From the NCBI RefSeq assembly GCF_000092365.1, contig NC_014218.1:868001-932000 (forward strand): a stretch of 64,000 bases of DNA, written 5' to 3'. The notes under the pieces are model-generated. The model was not told the DNA's origin, searched no databases, and saw only the letters and a program-made list of their open reading frames with translations. Below are positions 53,674 through 64,000 of this stretch, in pieces; position 1 is the first letter of the stretch; the number at the start of each line of letters is the position of its first letter. This stretch comes from Arcanobacterium haemolyticum DSM 20595. Lineage in GTDB: Bacteria; Actinomycetota; Actinomycetes; Actinomycetales; Actinomycetaceae. Position numbers and translations under genes: made by a program.

Positions 53674-55686
53674 GTGAAGCTCTTAATTGACGGTAATGTT
53701 CACGAATGTGATTCCCCGCTTAGCGGCAGTGAATTCTATGCTGATCAGCGCACAATCGTTGCGCTACGCGTGGATGGTGTGTTGAAAGATCTTGATACTG
53801 ATCTTGCAACTTTGGCCGATGGTGCAACTGTTGAAGGCGTGGATATCAGTGAACCAGACGGCCTGAACATTCTCCGTCACTCTGCAACGCACGTTCTTGC
53901 ACAAGCAGTCCAGAACCGTTTCCCAGATGTTAACCTCGGCATTGGTCCTTTTATTACGGACGGCTTCTACTACGATTTTGGCAACATCGAATCGGTAACG
54001 CCAGAACTACTTAAGCAGCTTGAAAAAGACATGATGCGCATCGTCAAGGAAGGTCAGCGTTTCGTGCGCCGTCCAATTTCTGATGATGACGCGCGTGAAG
54101 AACTCGCATCGCAGCCCTACAAGCTTGAACTTATTTCCCTCAAGGGAGGATCTGACGCCGATCGTGATCAGGCGGCAGATGGCGCTTCCATTGAAGTTGG
54201 CGGCGGTGAACTGACAATGTATGACAACGTGCGCCGCAACGGTGATGTTGTCTGGACCGATCTTTGCCGTGGCCCACATCTCCCATCAACCAAGCTGATC
54301 GGCAACGGCTTTGCTCTTACCCGGTCTTCCGCAGCCTACTGGCGCGGCGATCAGGCTAACGATTCCCTCCAGCGTATCTACGGCACTGCATGGCCAAGTA
54401 AGGATGAATTGCGTGCTTACCAGGAGCGCATTGCGGAAGCTGAACGCCGTGATCATCGCAAGCTCGGTTCTGAACTTGACCTGTTCTCTTTCCCAGATGA
54501 AATCGGCTCTGGCCTGGCCGTGTTCCATCCAAAGGGCGGCATCATCCGCATGGAGATGGAAAACTACTCCCGCCAGAAGCACATCGAAGGTAACTACTCC
54601 TTTGTAAACACTCCACACATCACCAAGGGGAACTTGTTTGAGGTCTCTGGACATCTCGATTTCTATGCGGATGGTATGTATCCTCCGATGCACATGGATG
54701 AAGAACGTGACGCAGACGGTAACATCACCAAGCAGGGCGCAGATTACTACCTGAAGCCGATGAATTGCCCAATGCACAACCTGGTGTACAAGTCCCGCGG
54801 CCGTTCTTACCGTGAACTTCCACTTCGCTTGTTCGAATTCGGCACTGTGTATCGTAACGAAGCCTCCGGTGTTGTTCACGGTTTGACCCGTGCTCGTGGC
54901 TTCACTCAAGACGATGCCCACATCTACTGCACCCGCGATCAGATGAAGGATGAACTTACGCGCTTGCTCACCTTCGTGCTGGATCTTCTTAAAGACTACG
55001 GTTTGGATGATTTCTACCTCGAACTGTCCACCAAGAATCCAAAGAAGTTTGTTGGTGACGATGATGTGTGGGAAGAATCCACCCGCACTCTTCAGGAAGT
55101 AGCAGAAGCGTCCGGCCTGGAACTCGTGCCAGATCCAGAAGGCGCTGCTTTCTACGGCCCGAAGATTTCCGTTCAAGCAAAAGACGCCCTGGGCCGCACC
55201 TGGCAGATGTCCACGATCCAGCTCGATTTCAACTTGCCTGAGCGCTTCGATCTGGAATACACCGGCCCGGATGGCGAACGCCACCGCCCAGTAATGATCC
55301 ACCGTGCACTCTTCGGTTCTATCGAACGCTTCTTCGGCGTTCTCACCGAACACTACGCAGGTGCCTTCCCAGCATGGTTGGCACCAGTCCAAGTTCGCTG
55401 TGTTCCAGTTGCAGATGCGTTCAACGACTACCTAGATTCGGTAGCTGACAAACTCCGTGCTCAGGGCGTACGCGTTGAGGTTGATAAGTCTGACGATCGC
55501 TTCCCGAAGAAAATTCGTAACGCATCGAAGGACAAGGTTCCATTCACGCTCATCGCAGGTGGCGAAGATATGGAAGCCGGTGCAGTCTCGTTCCGTATGC
55601 GAGATGGTTCGCAAGATAACGGTGTGGCTGTGGATGAAGCCGTTGCACGCATCGTCGATCATATCCGCAACCATACGAACCAGTAA
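53674..55686 (+). CDS. thrS: Threonyl-tRNA synthetase
   Basis: Class II synthetase of 670 residues: TGS domain (about 1-60), second additional domain with [11 protein letters not shown], catalytic core with zinc ligand motif MNCPMH and [12 protein letters not shown], motif 3 [13 protein letters not shown], and an anticodon-binding C-terminus ([18 protein letters not shown]). GTG 53674 is the start, five bases after AGGAGG; the ATG at 53656 is upstream of that site. No T-box leader was recognised. First gene before a lipid operon. Confidence 0.94.
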   Translation: MKLLIDGNVHECDSPLSGSEFYADQRTIVALRVDGVLKDLDTDLATLADGATVEGVDISEPDGLNILRHSATHVLAQAVQNRFPDVNLGIGPFITDGFYYDFGNIESVTPELLKQLEKDMMRIVKEGQRFVRRPISDDDAREELASQPYKLELISLKGGSDADRDQAADGASIEVGGGELTMYDNVRRNGDVVWTDLCRGPHLPSTKLIGNGFALTRSSAAYWRGDQANDSLQRIYGTAWPSKDELRAYQERIAEAERRDHRKLGSELDLFSFPDEIGSGLAVFHPKGGIIRMEMENYSRQKHIEGNYSFVNTPHITKGNLFEVSGHLDFYADGMYPPMHMDEERDADGNITKQGADYYLKPMNCPMHNLVYKSRGRSYRELPLRLFEFGTVYRNEASGVVHGLTRARGFTQDDAHIYCTRDQMKDELTRLLTFVLDLLKDYGLDDFYLELSTKNPKKFVGDDDVWEESTRTLQEVAEASGLELVPDPEGAAFYGPKISVQAKDALGRTWQMSTIQLDFNLPERFDLEYTGPDGERHRPVMIHRALFGSIERFFGVLTEHYAGAFPAWLAPVQVRCVPVADAFNDYLDSVADKLRAQGVRVEVDKSDDRFPKKIRNASKDKVPFTLIAGGEDMEAGAVSFRMRDGSQDNGVAVDEAVARIVDHIRNHTNQ

Positions 55687-55694
55687 GGATACTC

Positions 55695-56330
55695 ATGCTT
55701 TCACGCAGTGGTAGACCTTTCGCGCAACTGGTCTTTGGACCAGTTGCGCGGCTGTTCGTAAAATTGGGGATTGGCGCGAATATCGTGACCTGGGTTGGCA
55801 CAGTGTTATCGTGTGCATCCGCGCTCTTCTTTCTGCCTCGCAACATGCTGATCACCGGCACAATCCTCACAACGATTGTGCTGATCTTCGATAATTTGGA
55901 TGGCCAGATTGCTCGGCTTACCAAATCGAGTTCCGCATGGGGATCGTTCCTGGATTCCACGCTAGATCGCGTCACGGATGCCGCCGTCTTTGCAGCACTG
56001 GCTGCTTGGGGCTACTATCATGCAGATCCTGCCGTTGCGCCGTGGATGATGAGTGGAGCACTGGCTTCCGGGCTACTTGGAAGCGTTGTTCCATACAGCC
56101 GGGCAAAGGCAGAAAGTATCGGATGCGAAGCCGCAATTGGTTTTGCTGAACGTGCAGATCGCCTCGTCTTTGCAGGGGTCTGCACGGTTGCTGTTGGCCT
56201 CGGTGCCTCACACTGGATCCTAGCCGGTGGCATGTGGGTACTTGCCCTCCTAGCCGGGATCACGGTTATTCAACGGATGCTCTACGTACGCTCGCAGTTA
56301 CGAGATCATGAATCCTCATCTGATCTTTAA
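55695..56330 (+). CDS. pgsA: CDP-alcohol phosphatidyltransferase (phosphatidylinositol phosphate synthase)
   Basis: Membrane enzyme of 211 residues that attaches inositol phosphate to CDP-diacylglycerol. The CDP-alcohol motif is DNLDGQIARL...GSFLDSTLDRVTD (about 57-85). Several membrane segments. Followed by patA and pimA, it fits the actinobacterial PI/PIM pathway. Its end overlaps the patA start by 23 bases. Confidence 0.88.
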   Translation: MLSRSGRPFAQLVFGPVARLFVKLGIGANIVTWVGTVLSCASALFFLPRNMLITGTILTTIVLIFDNLDGQIARLTKSSSAWGSFLDSTLDRVTDAAVFAALAAWGYYHADPAVAPWMMSGALASGLLGSVVPYSRAKAESIGCEAAIGFAERADRLVFAGVCTVAVGLGASHWILAGGMWVLALLAGITVIQRMLYVRSQLRDHESSSDL

Positions 56331-57270
56331 GCTGATCGATGTGACGGCCAGGCGCATGCCAGAAGCATGCGCCCGGTCGTTATTCGCTGCAATCGGTACA
56401 CTTGCAGGCTTATCGTCTTCCTCAGGAATAATGCAACTGAGGGCGAACTACGAACGTGTGGCCCCGGCGTCGGGAATCTCCAAAAAACTGCGCTCTGCCA
56501 CTGCAATGCGCCACTACCTGCGTTACTACTATGAAGCATTCCGGCTCCCATACCTCACGCCAGAACAGATCGATGCGCGCGTGTCGGTAGAAAATATGGA
56601 GCCGCTAGCCGCCGCACTCAAAACCGGATCGTGCACGGCAGCGCTCATGCACGCCGGAAACTGGGATCTTGCGGGCGCATGGGCCACCCGAAACCTGGCC
56701 CCAGTCCACACCGTGGCCGAAAAACTCGAACCCCCAGAAATCACCCACACGTTCCTTGATCTGCGCAGAAAACTAGGCATGACCATCTATCACGCAGAAA
56801 AATCCCAGCACGTGGTAGAAAAATTGACCCGTGATATGGCTGCCACTCGTTGCTTCGTGCCACTCCTATGCGATCGTGATCTCAGCGCCACTGGAGTAGA
56901 CGTCAACCTATTTGGGCACCACGCGCGCGTTGCACCCGGCCCCGCGATCCTAGCGCAAAAAACCGGCTCGGCCATGTTCCCCATCTTCTGTATTGCGGAA
57001 AACTTTCACCACGATAAAGCACGGGTGGCGCGCGCCGGAACCACATGGGGGATACGCCTCATCATCGGCAACCCGATAACGCCGCAGGTCCCACCAACAG
57101 CTTCCCGGCCAGAACGCGTCCGTGACGTGCAACGCATGATGGACGAATGGGCCCACTTCATGAGCAGCGCCGCCACACCACACCTCACACACTGGCACAT
57201 GCTCCAAAAAGTATTCGTCGCAGATCTTGATCCAGCCCGCCTCGCGCGCGCCCAGAAGGAGACACCATGA
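56308..57270 (+). CDS. patA: Phosphatidylinositol mannoside acyltransferase (PatA-like)
   Basis: Acyltransferase of the LpxL/HtrB family, 320 residues. The catalytic HX4D motif is HAGNWDLAG near residue 112. It acylates the mannose of PIM1 or PIM2 at the inner membrane. The position between pgsA and pimA supports the role. Overlaps pimA start by four bases. Confidence 0.86.
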   Translation: MNPHLIFKLIDVTARRMPEACARSLFAAIGTLAGLSSSSGIMQLRANYERVAPASGISKKLRSATAMRHYLRYYYEAFRLPYLTPEQIDARVSVENMEPLAAALKTGSCTAALMHAGNWDLAGAWATRNLAPVHTVAEKLEPPEITHTFLDLRRKLGMTIYHAEKSQHVVEKLTRDMAATRCFVPLLCDRDLSATGVDVNLFGHHARVAPGPAILAQKTGSAMFPIFCIAENFHHDKARVARAGTTWGIRLIIGNPITPQVPPTASRPERVRDVQRMMDEWAHFMSSAATPHLTHWHMLQKVFVADLDPARLARAQKETP

Positions 57271-58403
57271 AAATCGGTATAGCCTGCGGATATTCGTGGG
57301 ATGTTGCTGGGGGAGTCCAGTTCCATATTCGCGATCTCGCGCAGGAACTGATTGCCCGCGGGCATGAGGTCAGTGTGATCGCCCCTTCCGAACGTCAACC
57401 CGGGTGCGATGGTTTGGAAGAATTCGTTTACCCCGTGGGGGCAGCGATTCCTATTCATTACAACGGTTCCGTGGCACGTTTGGCGTTCGGGCCGAAGGTA
57501 AATCGGCAGGTTCGCGCCTGGTTGCGTGATTCGCAGCTGGACGTGTTGCATGTGCATGAACCTTTTACTCCGTCTGTTTCGATGTTGGCGTTGATGAGCG
57601 CATCGTGCCCTGTGGTTTCTACGTTTCATACGGCGATGGACAAATCGCGTTTGATGTCTATTGCTTCTCCGTTTTTGGTTCCGATGTTGGAAAAAATTCA
57701 GGCACGAATCGCTGTTTCGCAGGAGGCGCGCCGTACGGCCGTGCAGTATCTTGGTGCGGATGCTTGGGTGATTCCTAACGGAGTTTTCGTTGATTCTATG
57801 CGAGTTTTGGAGAAGGATTCACGATTTGTGGGGAGTGTAGAGGCACCCACGTTAAGTTTTTTGGGGCGTTTGGACGAACCTCGCAAGGGGCTACCTGTGG
57901 TTGCGCGGGCATTTGGTGCGATTCGCCGCGAGTTTCCGGGCGTGCGATTGTTCGTGGCGGGCAAAGGTGACGTGGATGTTGCGCGCGAATCTTTTGGCTC
58001 CGACGCCGATGCAGTCACCTTCTTAGGTCCTGTTTCCGATGAAGATAAGGCACGTCTTCTCGCCAGCACCGATATTTATCTGGCACCGAATACGGGCGGC
58101 GAATCGTTTGGCATTATTTTGGTTGAAGCGATGAGCGCTGGTGCCGGAATTGTTGCGTCGGACATTCCCGCGTTTCGTGCCGTGTTGGGGGATGGGAGTT
58201 TTGGGGCTCATTTTTCTAATAACGACGCCGATGACTTGGCTCGCGTTGTCTGTTCCGTGTTGCGAGATCCACAAGGGAGGGGGAAACGTGCACAGGATGC
58301 GGAGGCCGCCGCGTGGCGTTATGACTGGTCCTCCGTTGCTTCGCAGATTTTAACTGTGTATGAAACTGCCCGATCTACGGCCGAACTTGAGGTGATGGAG
58401 TAA
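57267..58403 (+). CDS. pimA: Phosphatidyl-myo-inositol mannosyltransferase (PimA-like GT4)
   Basis: GT-B glycosyltransferase of 378 residues that adds mannose from GDP-mannose to phosphatidylinositol. GGVQFHIRDLAQEL and HVHEPFTPSVSML at the N-terminal domain, SFLGRLDEPRKG at the donor domain, and the EX7E motif ESFGIILVE. Completes the pgsA-patA-pimA set. Confidence 0.9.
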   Translation: MKIGIACGYSWDVAGGVQFHIRDLAQELIARGHEVSVIAPSERQPGCDGLEEFVYPVGAAIPIHYNGSVARLAFGPKVNRQVRAWLRDSQLDVLHVHEPFTPSVSMLALMSASCPVVSTFHTAMDKSRLMSIASPFLVPMLEKIQARIAVSQEARRTAVQYLGADAWVIPNGVFVDSMRVLEKDSRFVGSVEAPTLSFLGRLDEPRKGLPVVARAFGAIRREFPGVRLFVAGKGDVDVARESFGSDADAVTFLGPVSDEDKARLLASTDIYLAPNTGGESFGIILVEAMSAGAGIVASDIPAFRAVLGDGSFGAHFSNNDADDLARVVCSVLRDPQGRGKRAQDAEAAAWRYDWSSVASQILTVYETARSTAELEVME

Positions 58404-58987
58404 TGGCATATGCTATCGGAACCGTTGTTGCGTGCGTGATTCTTATTGGGATCGTGGCATCGCTCAAGGCACGGCGGTTGGATGCGCTTCATAAAAATAT
58501 CGTGAAGTCACGGGTAGCGCTTGAGGCCGCGTTGAATTCGCGGGCTCGGTGCGCGATTGAAGTGTCGCGTAGCGGTGTTTTGAATTTGGCAAGTTCTGTG
58601 GTGGTTGATCAGGCAGCCAGCGAATGTCTGCAAGGCGCGGGTTATGTTTTAGTCGACGACGGCCTGGATGACATCTACGTCAGTGATCCCGACGGCGAAC
58701 GGATCAGTGCCCTAAAACGTGGCGGACCAAATCGGGTTGCTGCCGAATCTGAACTATCGCGGGTTTTGCGCTACACGGTTGATGAATTAGATGATGCTGA
58801 TATCCATGGCGACGTGCAATTATTAGCTGAACTTGACCGTGTTCGCCAGGCTGTTCGATTAACTCGCCGCTTCCATAACATTCACGTAGCCGGAGCTCGG
58901 CGCATTCGCCGAACCCTTCTTGCTCGGATGTTCCGCATTCACGGATATGCTTCATGGCCTCAAACGGTGGATCTTGATGATGAATAA
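58403..58987 (+). CDS. LemA-like membrane-anchored protein
   Basis: 194 residues with one N-terminal membrane segment (IGTVVACVILIGIVASL) and a helical cytoplasmic part. The end (TRRFHNIHVAGARRIRRTLL... GYASWP) recalls the C-terminal LemA motif, though the match is distant. A protein of this kind follows pimA in other actinobacteria. Starts in the pimA stop (TAATG) and overlaps prsW by 11 bases. Function unknown. Confidence 0.55.
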   Translation: MAYAIGTVVACVILIGIVASLKARRLDALHKNIVKSRVALEAALNSRARCAIEVSRSGVLNLASSVVVDQAASECLQGAGYVLVDDGLDDIYVSDPDGERISALKRGGPNRVAAESELSRVLRYTVDELDDADIHGDVQLLAELDRVRQAVRLTRRFHNIHVAGARRIRRTLLARMFRIHGYASWPQTVDLDDE

Positions 58988-60131
58988 AGCACAATACTTA
59001 CGGTTGCCACGAAAGCATTCGCTTGATTTCTATGCCTATATTATTGGTCTGATCGTTTTCACTGGTATTGCGTTTCTTGAAGTGTGGCCGGCACTTGCTG
59101 GGCCGGCTGGAATTTCTGGTGCAGTTGTAGCCGGGGTATGGGCGTTGGTTCCCGTGATTTTCACGCTTTTACTGGTGTGGATCATCGATTATTGGGAGCC
59201 AGAACCACTGTGGCTCTACGCACTGGCATTTGCCTGGGGCGGTGGCGTTTCCGTTCTTGTTGGCGCCCTGATTAACGATTTTGCATCGTCACGTCTGATT
59301 CCAAAACTTCTTGATGAAGGTGCCACAGTGTATGACATTTCGCGCTACACAGCATCGTGGATTGCACCAATTTCAGAAGAAGCCGTGAAAGGCGCTGGGA
59401 TCATCCTGATCTACGTAGCTTTCCGGCACTACTTCAACGGACCTGTAGATGGAATCGTATACGGCGCGCTGATCGGCGCTGGTTTCAGCTTCACTGAAAA
59501 CATTCTCTACTTCGTACGCAACTTCGATTTCTTAACCGAAGTATTTACTGTTCGATTCCTCGATGGGCCTCTCAGCCATGATACGTATTCTGCGCTTTTT
59601 GGCTTCTTTATTGGTTTCGCAGAGTATTCACGCCACAAATGGGCGATCGTGTGGTGGACAATTCCGGCCATGCTCAGTGCGGGAACATTCCACTTCATCA
59701 ATAATGACGCACTTAATTGGGAAGGGATGACGTACGAAACGTATAAAGTCATCTCAAACGTGCCGCTCGCCGTCGTCGCCTCAGCCATGGTGATCTACGC
59801 TCGCTCATACGAAAAGAAAGCAGTACTTGGTGGCCTCGAACGGTACGTGCGTGAAGGCTGGTTCGCACGCTACGAAGTCACAATGATCGCCCGAATGCGT
59901 TACCGGCAACAAGCATTGTTGTGGGCAGAACGCCAAGCGCGCAAACTCGGTGCTCCACCAGGCAAAGGAACTGAAGCCATGCGCCGTTTCCAAGACATCA
60001 TGCTACAAGTTGGCCACGAAACAACTCGCGCCCAACGCAGTGGAAAACACGTGGCCCTATCCGATCAAACCTATCTTCAAGAACTCCTCCTCAAAGCACA
60101 AACTTTACGATCAGTCTTCACCACGGGGTAA
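58977..60131 (+). CDS. PrsW-family intramembrane metalloprotease
   Basis: 384-residue protein with eight or so membrane segments. Catalytic motifs are EEAVKG (EExxK, near 122), GAGFSFTENILYF and a later His in AGTFHFIN. PrsW cleaves anti-sigma factors in Bacillus; target here unknown. ATG at 58977 or 58980; the previous gene ends at 58987. Confidence 0.85.
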   Translation: MMNKAQYLRLPRKHSLDFYAYIIGLIVFTGIAFLEVWPALAGPAGISGAVVAGVWALVPVIFTLLLVWIIDYWEPEPLWLYALAFAWGGGVSVLVGALINDFASSRLIPKLLDEGATVYDISRYTASWIAPISEEAVKGAGIILIYVAFRHYFNGPVDGIVYGALIGAGFSFTENILYFVRNFDFLTEVFTVRFLDGPLSHDTYSALFGFFIGFAEYSRHKWAIVWWTIPAMLSAGTFHFINNDALNWEGMTYETYKVISNVPLAVVASAMVIYARSYEKKAVLGGLERYVREGWFARYEVTMIARMRYRQQALLWAERQARKLGAPPGKGTEAMRRFQDIMLQVGHETTRAQRSGKHVALSDQTYLQELLLKAQTLRSVFTTG

Positions 60132-60140
60132 GGAACACTC

Positions 60141-60701
60141 ATGACCTCACAAGACACAATCGACTTCGTCGAATGGCCTCTCAACGAAGAAGGATACCCA
60201 TACAGAAAAGCCGCGCGAATAGTCGTTTTTAATCCTGCCGGGGAAATTTTTCTGATCCTCGGCCACGATATCGATGAACCCAGCCAAACCTGGTGGTTCA
60301 CGCCAGGTGGCGGAATCGAAGCAGAAGAAAGCCCCGCCGATGCTGCGGTACGTGAGCTGAGGGAAGAAACGGGGCTCGTCGTCGATAAAAAGCGGCTCAT
60401 AGGCCCCGTGCTCATGCGATACTCAACCTTCCACTTCGCCGCAAAAACACGAAAACAAGACGAAGAATTCTTCGTCATTCATATCGACGAATCCGAAGCA
60501 GAACTCATCAACTCAGGGCACAATCGTGAATGGACCACGCTGGAACATCACCTACTCGACGATCAAACATGGTGGAACCTTGACTCGTTACGCGCCATCC
60601 AAGACACAGGCCAATGGGTATTCCCACGTGATCTGCCCGAATTCGCACGCGAATGGCAGGGCACTTGGGATGGTGTGTGTCGCACTATCGTAGAAGAATA
60701 G
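60141..60701 (+). CDS. Nudix hydrolase
   Basis: 186-residue pyrophosphohydrolase with the complete Nudix box GGIEAEESPADAAVRELREE plus TGLVV (about 57-80). Substrate unknown. Ten bases after prsW, likely same transcript. Preceded by ribosome site AAGGAAC. Confidence 0.87.
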   Translation: MTSQDTIDFVEWPLNEEGYPYRKAARIVVFNPAGEIFLILGHDIDEPSQTWWFTPGGGIEAEESPADAAVRELREETGLVVDKKRLIGPVLMRYSTFHFAAKTRKQDEEFFVIHIDESEAELINSGHNREWTTLEHHLLDDQTWWNLDSLRAIQDTGQWVFPRDLPEFAREWQGTWDGVCRTIVEE

Positions 60702-60711
60702 CCCTAAATTT

Positions 60712-60740
60712 TTCGGCACACCTGTAAAAGGCTGTAGAAT
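60712..60740 (+). promoter_or_regulatory. Possible promoter of yebC-ruvCAB
   Basis: TAGAAT at 60735-60740 with a weak -35 TTCGGC at 60712-60717, 17 bases apart. It lies between the Nudix gene and yebC. Confidence 0.4.
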
Positions 60741-60775
60741 GCCAGAGGTAGATAACGTGATAGAAGGAGACACCC

Positions 60776-61540
60776 GTGTCAGGACACTCTAAGTGGGCCA
60801 CCACGAAGCACAAGAAGGCAGCGATTGATGCCAAGCGCGGCAAGTTGTTCGCTCGTCTTATCAAGAACATTGAAGTTGCTGCCCGCACCGGCGGCGGAGA
60901 TCCTGCTGGAAACCCAACCCTCTATGATGCGATCCAGAAAGCAAAGAAGAACTCGGTTCCAGCAGATAACATCGATCGTGCAGTCAAACGTGGATCCGGT
61001 GAAGGCGCAGAACAAGTCAACTACGAAAACATCATGTACGAAGGCTACGGCGCAAACGGCGTGGCAATCCTCATCGAATGTTTGACCGATAACCGTAACC
61101 GCGCAGCGTCCGACGTTCGCGTGGCGCTCACCCGCAACGGTGGAACCTTGGCAGATCCAGGTTCCGTGTCCTACATGTTCTCCCGCAAGGGCATTGTTGA
61201 AGTGCCAAACACCGGTGATTTCAGTGAAGATGACATCCTGATGGCCGTACTCGATGCAGGCGCTGAAGAAGTGACGAACGAAGGCGACGTATTCGAAGTC
61301 CTCTCCGAACCAAATGACGTCGTTGAGGTTCGTAAAGCACTCCAGGCCGAAGGCATCGATTACAACTCCGCTGAAGTTCAGTTTGTGCCATCGATGAAGG
61401 TGCCGATTACCGATGTAGAGACCGCCAACAAGCTCATGAAGCTGATTGACGCTCTTGACGACGTTGATGACATCCAGGCTGTGTACTCCAACCTGGATCT
61501 TTCTGACGACGTCGAAGCAGCACTCGCTGAGGAAGACTAA
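60776..61540 (+). CDS. yebC: YebC/PmpR-family protein
   Basis: 254 residues opening [20 protein letters not shown], the family signature, then three-domain YebC fold ([34 protein letters not shown]). Family members act on transcription or on translation of proline runs. GTG start with AAGGAG. It directly precedes ruvC without a gap, the usual actinobacterial order. Confidence 0.92.
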   Translation: MSGHSKWATTKHKKAAIDAKRGKLFARLIKNIEVAARTGGGDPAGNPTLYDAIQKAKKNSVPADNIDRAVKRGSGEGAEQVNYENIMYEGYGANGVAILIECLTDNRNRAASDVRVALTRNGGTLADPGSVSYMFSRKGIVEVPNTGDFSEDDILMAVLDAGAEEVTNEGDVFEVLSEPNDVVEVRKALQAEGIDYNSAEVQFVPSMKVPITDVETANKLMKLIDALDDVDDIQAVYSNLDLSDDVEAALAEED

Positions 61541-62161
61541 ATGCGAATTCTCGGGATTGATCCCGGTCTGACGCGCTGCGGTATATGCGTTCTTGATGCC
61601 GCCGGAGCGCGCAGGATTTCGCTTGTATCCGTTGGTGTGGCGCGCACTGATCCCCAGATGGCGCCGCACCAACGGCTTTTAATGATCTCCCAAGAACTAG
61701 AAGAAACGATCCACGCCCATCGGCCAGATGTGGTTGCGGTAGAACGTGTGTTTGCGCAAGATAACGTGCGTTCCGTGATGTCTACTGCTCAAGTTGTGGG
61801 GATTGTACTGTTGGCTGCTGCGAAGGCAAGTTTGCCGGTGGGGATGCATTCGCCATCTGAAGTAAAGGCAGCCGTGACGGGAAATGGGCGCGCTCAAAAA
61901 ATCCAAGTACAGACTATGGTGCAACGGATCCTTGGGCTGGATAAGCTGCCGCGCCCGAAGGATGCCGCTGATGCGATCGCCGTGGCTATCTGCCATGCCT
62001 GGCGCGGGGGAGCACAGGACTTCGTGGAACTGGATCGCTCCCAGCACGGTGGCGCAGGTATGTTGCCTCGTGCCGAAGGCGCCGATCTTACTCCTGCTCA
62101 GAAAGCGTGGGCAGCGGCTGAGCGTATGTCACGTAGGCACGGAGCAGTCAAGCCTTCATGA
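61541..62161 (+). CDS. ruvC: Holliday junction resolvase RuvC
   Basis: Endonuclease of 206 residues cutting Holliday junctions. Catalytic acids: Asp7 in GIDPGLTRCG, Glu in VVAVERVFAQDNVRS (about 66), and Asp pair in PKDAADAIAVAICHAW (about 140-145). A 30-residue tail exceeds the core enzyme. Starts directly after yebC. Confidence 0.94.
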   Translation: MRILGIDPGLTRCGICVLDAAGARRISLVSVGVARTDPQMAPHQRLLMISQELEETIHAHRPDVVAVERVFAQDNVRSVMSTAQVVGIVLLAAAKASLPVGMHSPSEVKAAVTGNGRAQKIQVQTMVQRILGLDKLPRPKDAADAIAVAICHAWRGGAQDFVELDRSQHGGAGMLPRAEGADLTPAQKAWAAAERMSRRHGAVKPS

Positions 62162-62199
62162 TACACTGATTCAAACAGGTGTTCGAAAGGTAAAAGATT

Positions 62200-62799
62200 G
62201 TGATCGCAAGTCTGCGTGGAATAGTTAGTGCTATTGGCATTACATCGGCAGTAATTGAGGTTGGTGGCGTTGGGATGAGCGTGCAGGCCACCCCTACAAC
62301 GTTGAGCACGTTGCGTATGGGCGCTGAAGCTCATCTTATGACCTCCCTGATAGTCCGCGAAGATTCACTTACTCTTTATGGTTTCGGTGATATCGATGAA
62401 CGCGATGTTTTTGATATTCTCACTGGGATTAGCGGAATCGGGCCGCGTACTGCTCTGGCTGTTTTAGCTGTGTTAACTCCTGATGCTTTACGTGATGCTG
62501 TTGCTACAAAGAATGAAGCGGCTTTAACTCGCGTATCGGGTATTGGCAAAAAGGGTGCCCAACGTATGATTCTTGAACTGGGCTCCAAACTTGGGCCTAC
62601 GCGGGGGAGCGCTACGGCTAGTGGAGCCGATACGCGCGTGGTGCCTGCTGATGCGGATGTTCTAGAAGCCCTCGTTAACTTGGGCTGGAATGAACGCGAA
62701 GCCGCCCCGGCGGTTCACGAAGCAACGAATAAAATGCCTGGTGCTTCTGTGGCAGAACTTCTACGTGCCGCTTTACAGATTCTAGGTAGCAGGAGATAA
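62200..62799 (+). CDS. ruvA: Holliday junction branch migration protein RuvA
   Basis: 199-residue DNA-binding subunit: OB domain ([13 protein letters not shown]), two helix-hairpin-helix motifs ([33 protein letters not shown]), and domain III contacting RuvB. GTG start behind GAAAGG. Confidence 0.94.
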   Translation: MIASLRGIVSAIGITSAVIEVGGVGMSVQATPTTLSTLRMGAEAHLMTSLIVREDSLTLYGFGDIDERDVFDILTGISGIGPRTALAVLAVLTPDALRDAVATKNEAALTRVSGIGKKGAQRMILELGSKLGPTRGSATASGADTRVVPADADVLEALVNLGWNEREAAPAVHEATNKMPGASVAELLRAALQILGSRR

Positions 62800-62801
62800 C
62801 C

Positions 62802-63818
62802 ATGGAATGGAATGAGATCACTGATACCGGTGCGTCAGATACTGAACGCGCTCAAGAAGCTGCATTGCGGCCGAAACGATTAGAAGATTTTGTGGGGCAG
62901 CAGATCGTACGCGAACAACTTTCGCTAGTTCTAGATGCTGCTATCGCACGCCAGAAAGCTCCGGATCACGTATTACTTTCCGGGCCTCCTGGACTAGGAA
63001 AAACCACGCTTGCGATGATTATCGCTGCTGAAGTGGGGGGCGCGTTGCGTCTCACTTCTGGCCCGGCGATTCAACACCCTGGTGATCTTGCAGCTGTGCT
63101 TTCTTCGCTTCAAGAAGGCGATGTTCTCTTCATCGATGAAATCCACCGCCTTGCTCGCACTGCTGAAGAAATGCTTTATCTTGCGATGGAAGATTTCCGC
63201 GTGGATGTGATGGTGGGTAAAGGCCCGGGGGCCACGTCGATCCCATTGGCATTGCCACCATTTACCGTTGTTGGGGCAACTACGCGTGCGGGCATGCTAC
63301 CTGCACCATTACGTGATCGATTCGGCTTTACGGCCTATCTTGATTACTATACTCACGAAGAACTGGCATCTATCGTGGAGCGAAATGCGATAAAACTTGA
63401 TGCGGAACTATCTGCTGATGCCGCTGTGGAAATCGCTTCGCGTTCGCGTGGGACCCCACGTATCGCCAACAGGCTGTTAAGACGTGTCCAGGACTGGGCT
63501 CAAGTTCGCGGTACGGGAAAACTGGATGTTGAAGCTGCACGTTCTGCGTTGAACGTGTTTGAAGTTGATCTACGTGGGCTTGACCGGCTGGATCGAGCAG
63601 TGCTTGAGGCGCTGTGCCGGCGTTTCAATGGTGGCCCTGTAGGCCTCACAACATTGGCTGTTTCTGTAGGCGAAGAACCAGAAACGATTGAAACCGTTGC
63701 CGAACCGTACCTTATGCGGCAAGGGTTTATTTCTAAAACTCCGCGCGGGCGCATCGCAACTCCGATGGCCTGGGAACACTTAGGGATAATCCCGCCCGAA
63801 AACACACTATTTTCTTAA
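62802..63818 (+). CDS. ruvB: Holliday junction DNA helicase RuvB
   Basis: AAA+ motor of 338 residues driving branch migration. Walker [10 protein letters not shown] (near 61-69), Walker [10 protein letters not shown], sensor 1 VGATTRAG, arginine finger region APLRDRFG, and winged-helix C-terminus. Two bases after ruvA. Confidence 0.95.
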   Translation: MEWNEITDTGASDTERAQEAALRPKRLEDFVGQQIVREQLSLVLDAAIARQKAPDHVLLSGPPGLGKTTLAMIIAAEVGGALRLTSGPAIQHPGDLAAVLSSLQEGDVLFIDEIHRLARTAEEMLYLAMEDFRVDVMVGKGPGATSIPLALPPFTVVGATTRAGMLPAPLRDRFGFTAYLDYYTHEELASIVERNAIKLDAELSADAAVEIASRSRGTPRIANRLLRRVQDWAQVRGTGKLDVEAARSALNVFEVDLRGLDRLDRAVLEALCRRFNGGPVGLTTLAVSVGEEPETIETVAEPYLMRQGFISKTPRGRIATPMAWEHLGIIPPENTLFS

Positions 63819-63957
63819 AGAACAGGCGGGCTAAACTCCGTATCTTACGTGTTCTAATGTGGCGTTGTACCAAAATGCGGAGGAATCTCCGTTCTAGCAC
63901 CTATAACGGGTAGACTTTGATCCGTATGGCATCTCTCTATTGGAACGAGGATTATCA

Positions 63958-64000
63958 ATGGAATTCATTATTCCGCTTCTCTTTGTCGTGATATTCATTT
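63958..64000 (+). CDS. yajC: YajC preprotein translocase subunit, start only
   Basis: Fourteen codons (MEFIIPLLFVVIFI) at the window edge, hydrophobic like the YajC N-terminus. yajC-secD-secF normally follows ruvB in actinobacteria. Cut by the window end. Confidence 0.65.
   Translation, partial: MEFIIPLLFVVIFI

Noticed and set aside
54286-55392. 368-codon open frame on the minus strand
   Set aside because: Shadow of thrS, with no family features or ribosome site.

Overview
The window looks like a chromosomal segment of an actinobacterium of the Actinomycetaceae, most like Arcanobacterium or Trueperella. Pointers are a moderately GC-rich backbone, genes with actinobacterial signatures (SepH, DUF5998, DUF4193, DUF3710, DUF3159 and DUF3000 proteins, a PgsA-PatA-PimA phosphatidylinositol mannoside set, GlgX-TreY-TreZ), and DtxR/IdeR-type iron boxes. 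The genus is inferred from gene content and order, not from a search.

Backbone, left part (1-11264): topoisomerase IV subunit A, a DUF5998 / phosphodiesterase / thymidine kinase operon, SepH, DUF4193, then DUF3710 / OB-fold / DUF3159, two TrkA-type potassium regulators and an APC-type permease.

Accessory region (11265-29947): a decayed IS3-family element has replaced the front of an HTH regulator gene. It is followed by a three-gene cassette: type III DNA methyltransferase (Mod), type III restriction subunit (Res) and an SNF2-type helicase. The mod gene carries an in-frame run of nine G, a likely phase-variation switch. Next come an AT-rich foreign block holding a Vex-like permease-ATPase-permease ABC transporter, one intact IS3 element of the same type as the decayed one, and two identical copies of a second IS3-type element. 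The region ends in wrecked one-carbon and purine genes (purE split by an IS, a purC-fhs fusion relic).

Backbone, middle (30032-45309): aconitase, dxs, an RNase D-like nuclease and DUF3000, the glgX-treY-treZ operon (trehalose from glycogen), a hypothetical envelope protein, six tRNA genes (Val-CAC; Gly-Cys-Val-Gly-Val) and a TauE/SafE exporter.

Metal region (45377-52155): feoABC and, divergently, a ZinT-like lipoprotein, a metal-binding lipoprotein with an unusual inserted domain, an ATPase and a permease. Each of the two divergent units has its own DtxR/IdeR-type box, so both are probably repressed by the same metalloregulator.

Right end (52136-64000): L-serine dehydratase, thrS, the PI/PIM lipid operon with a LemA-like protein and a PrsW protease, a Nudix hydrolase, yebC, ruvCAB and the start of yajC. 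No CRISPR array or rRNA gene was seen.
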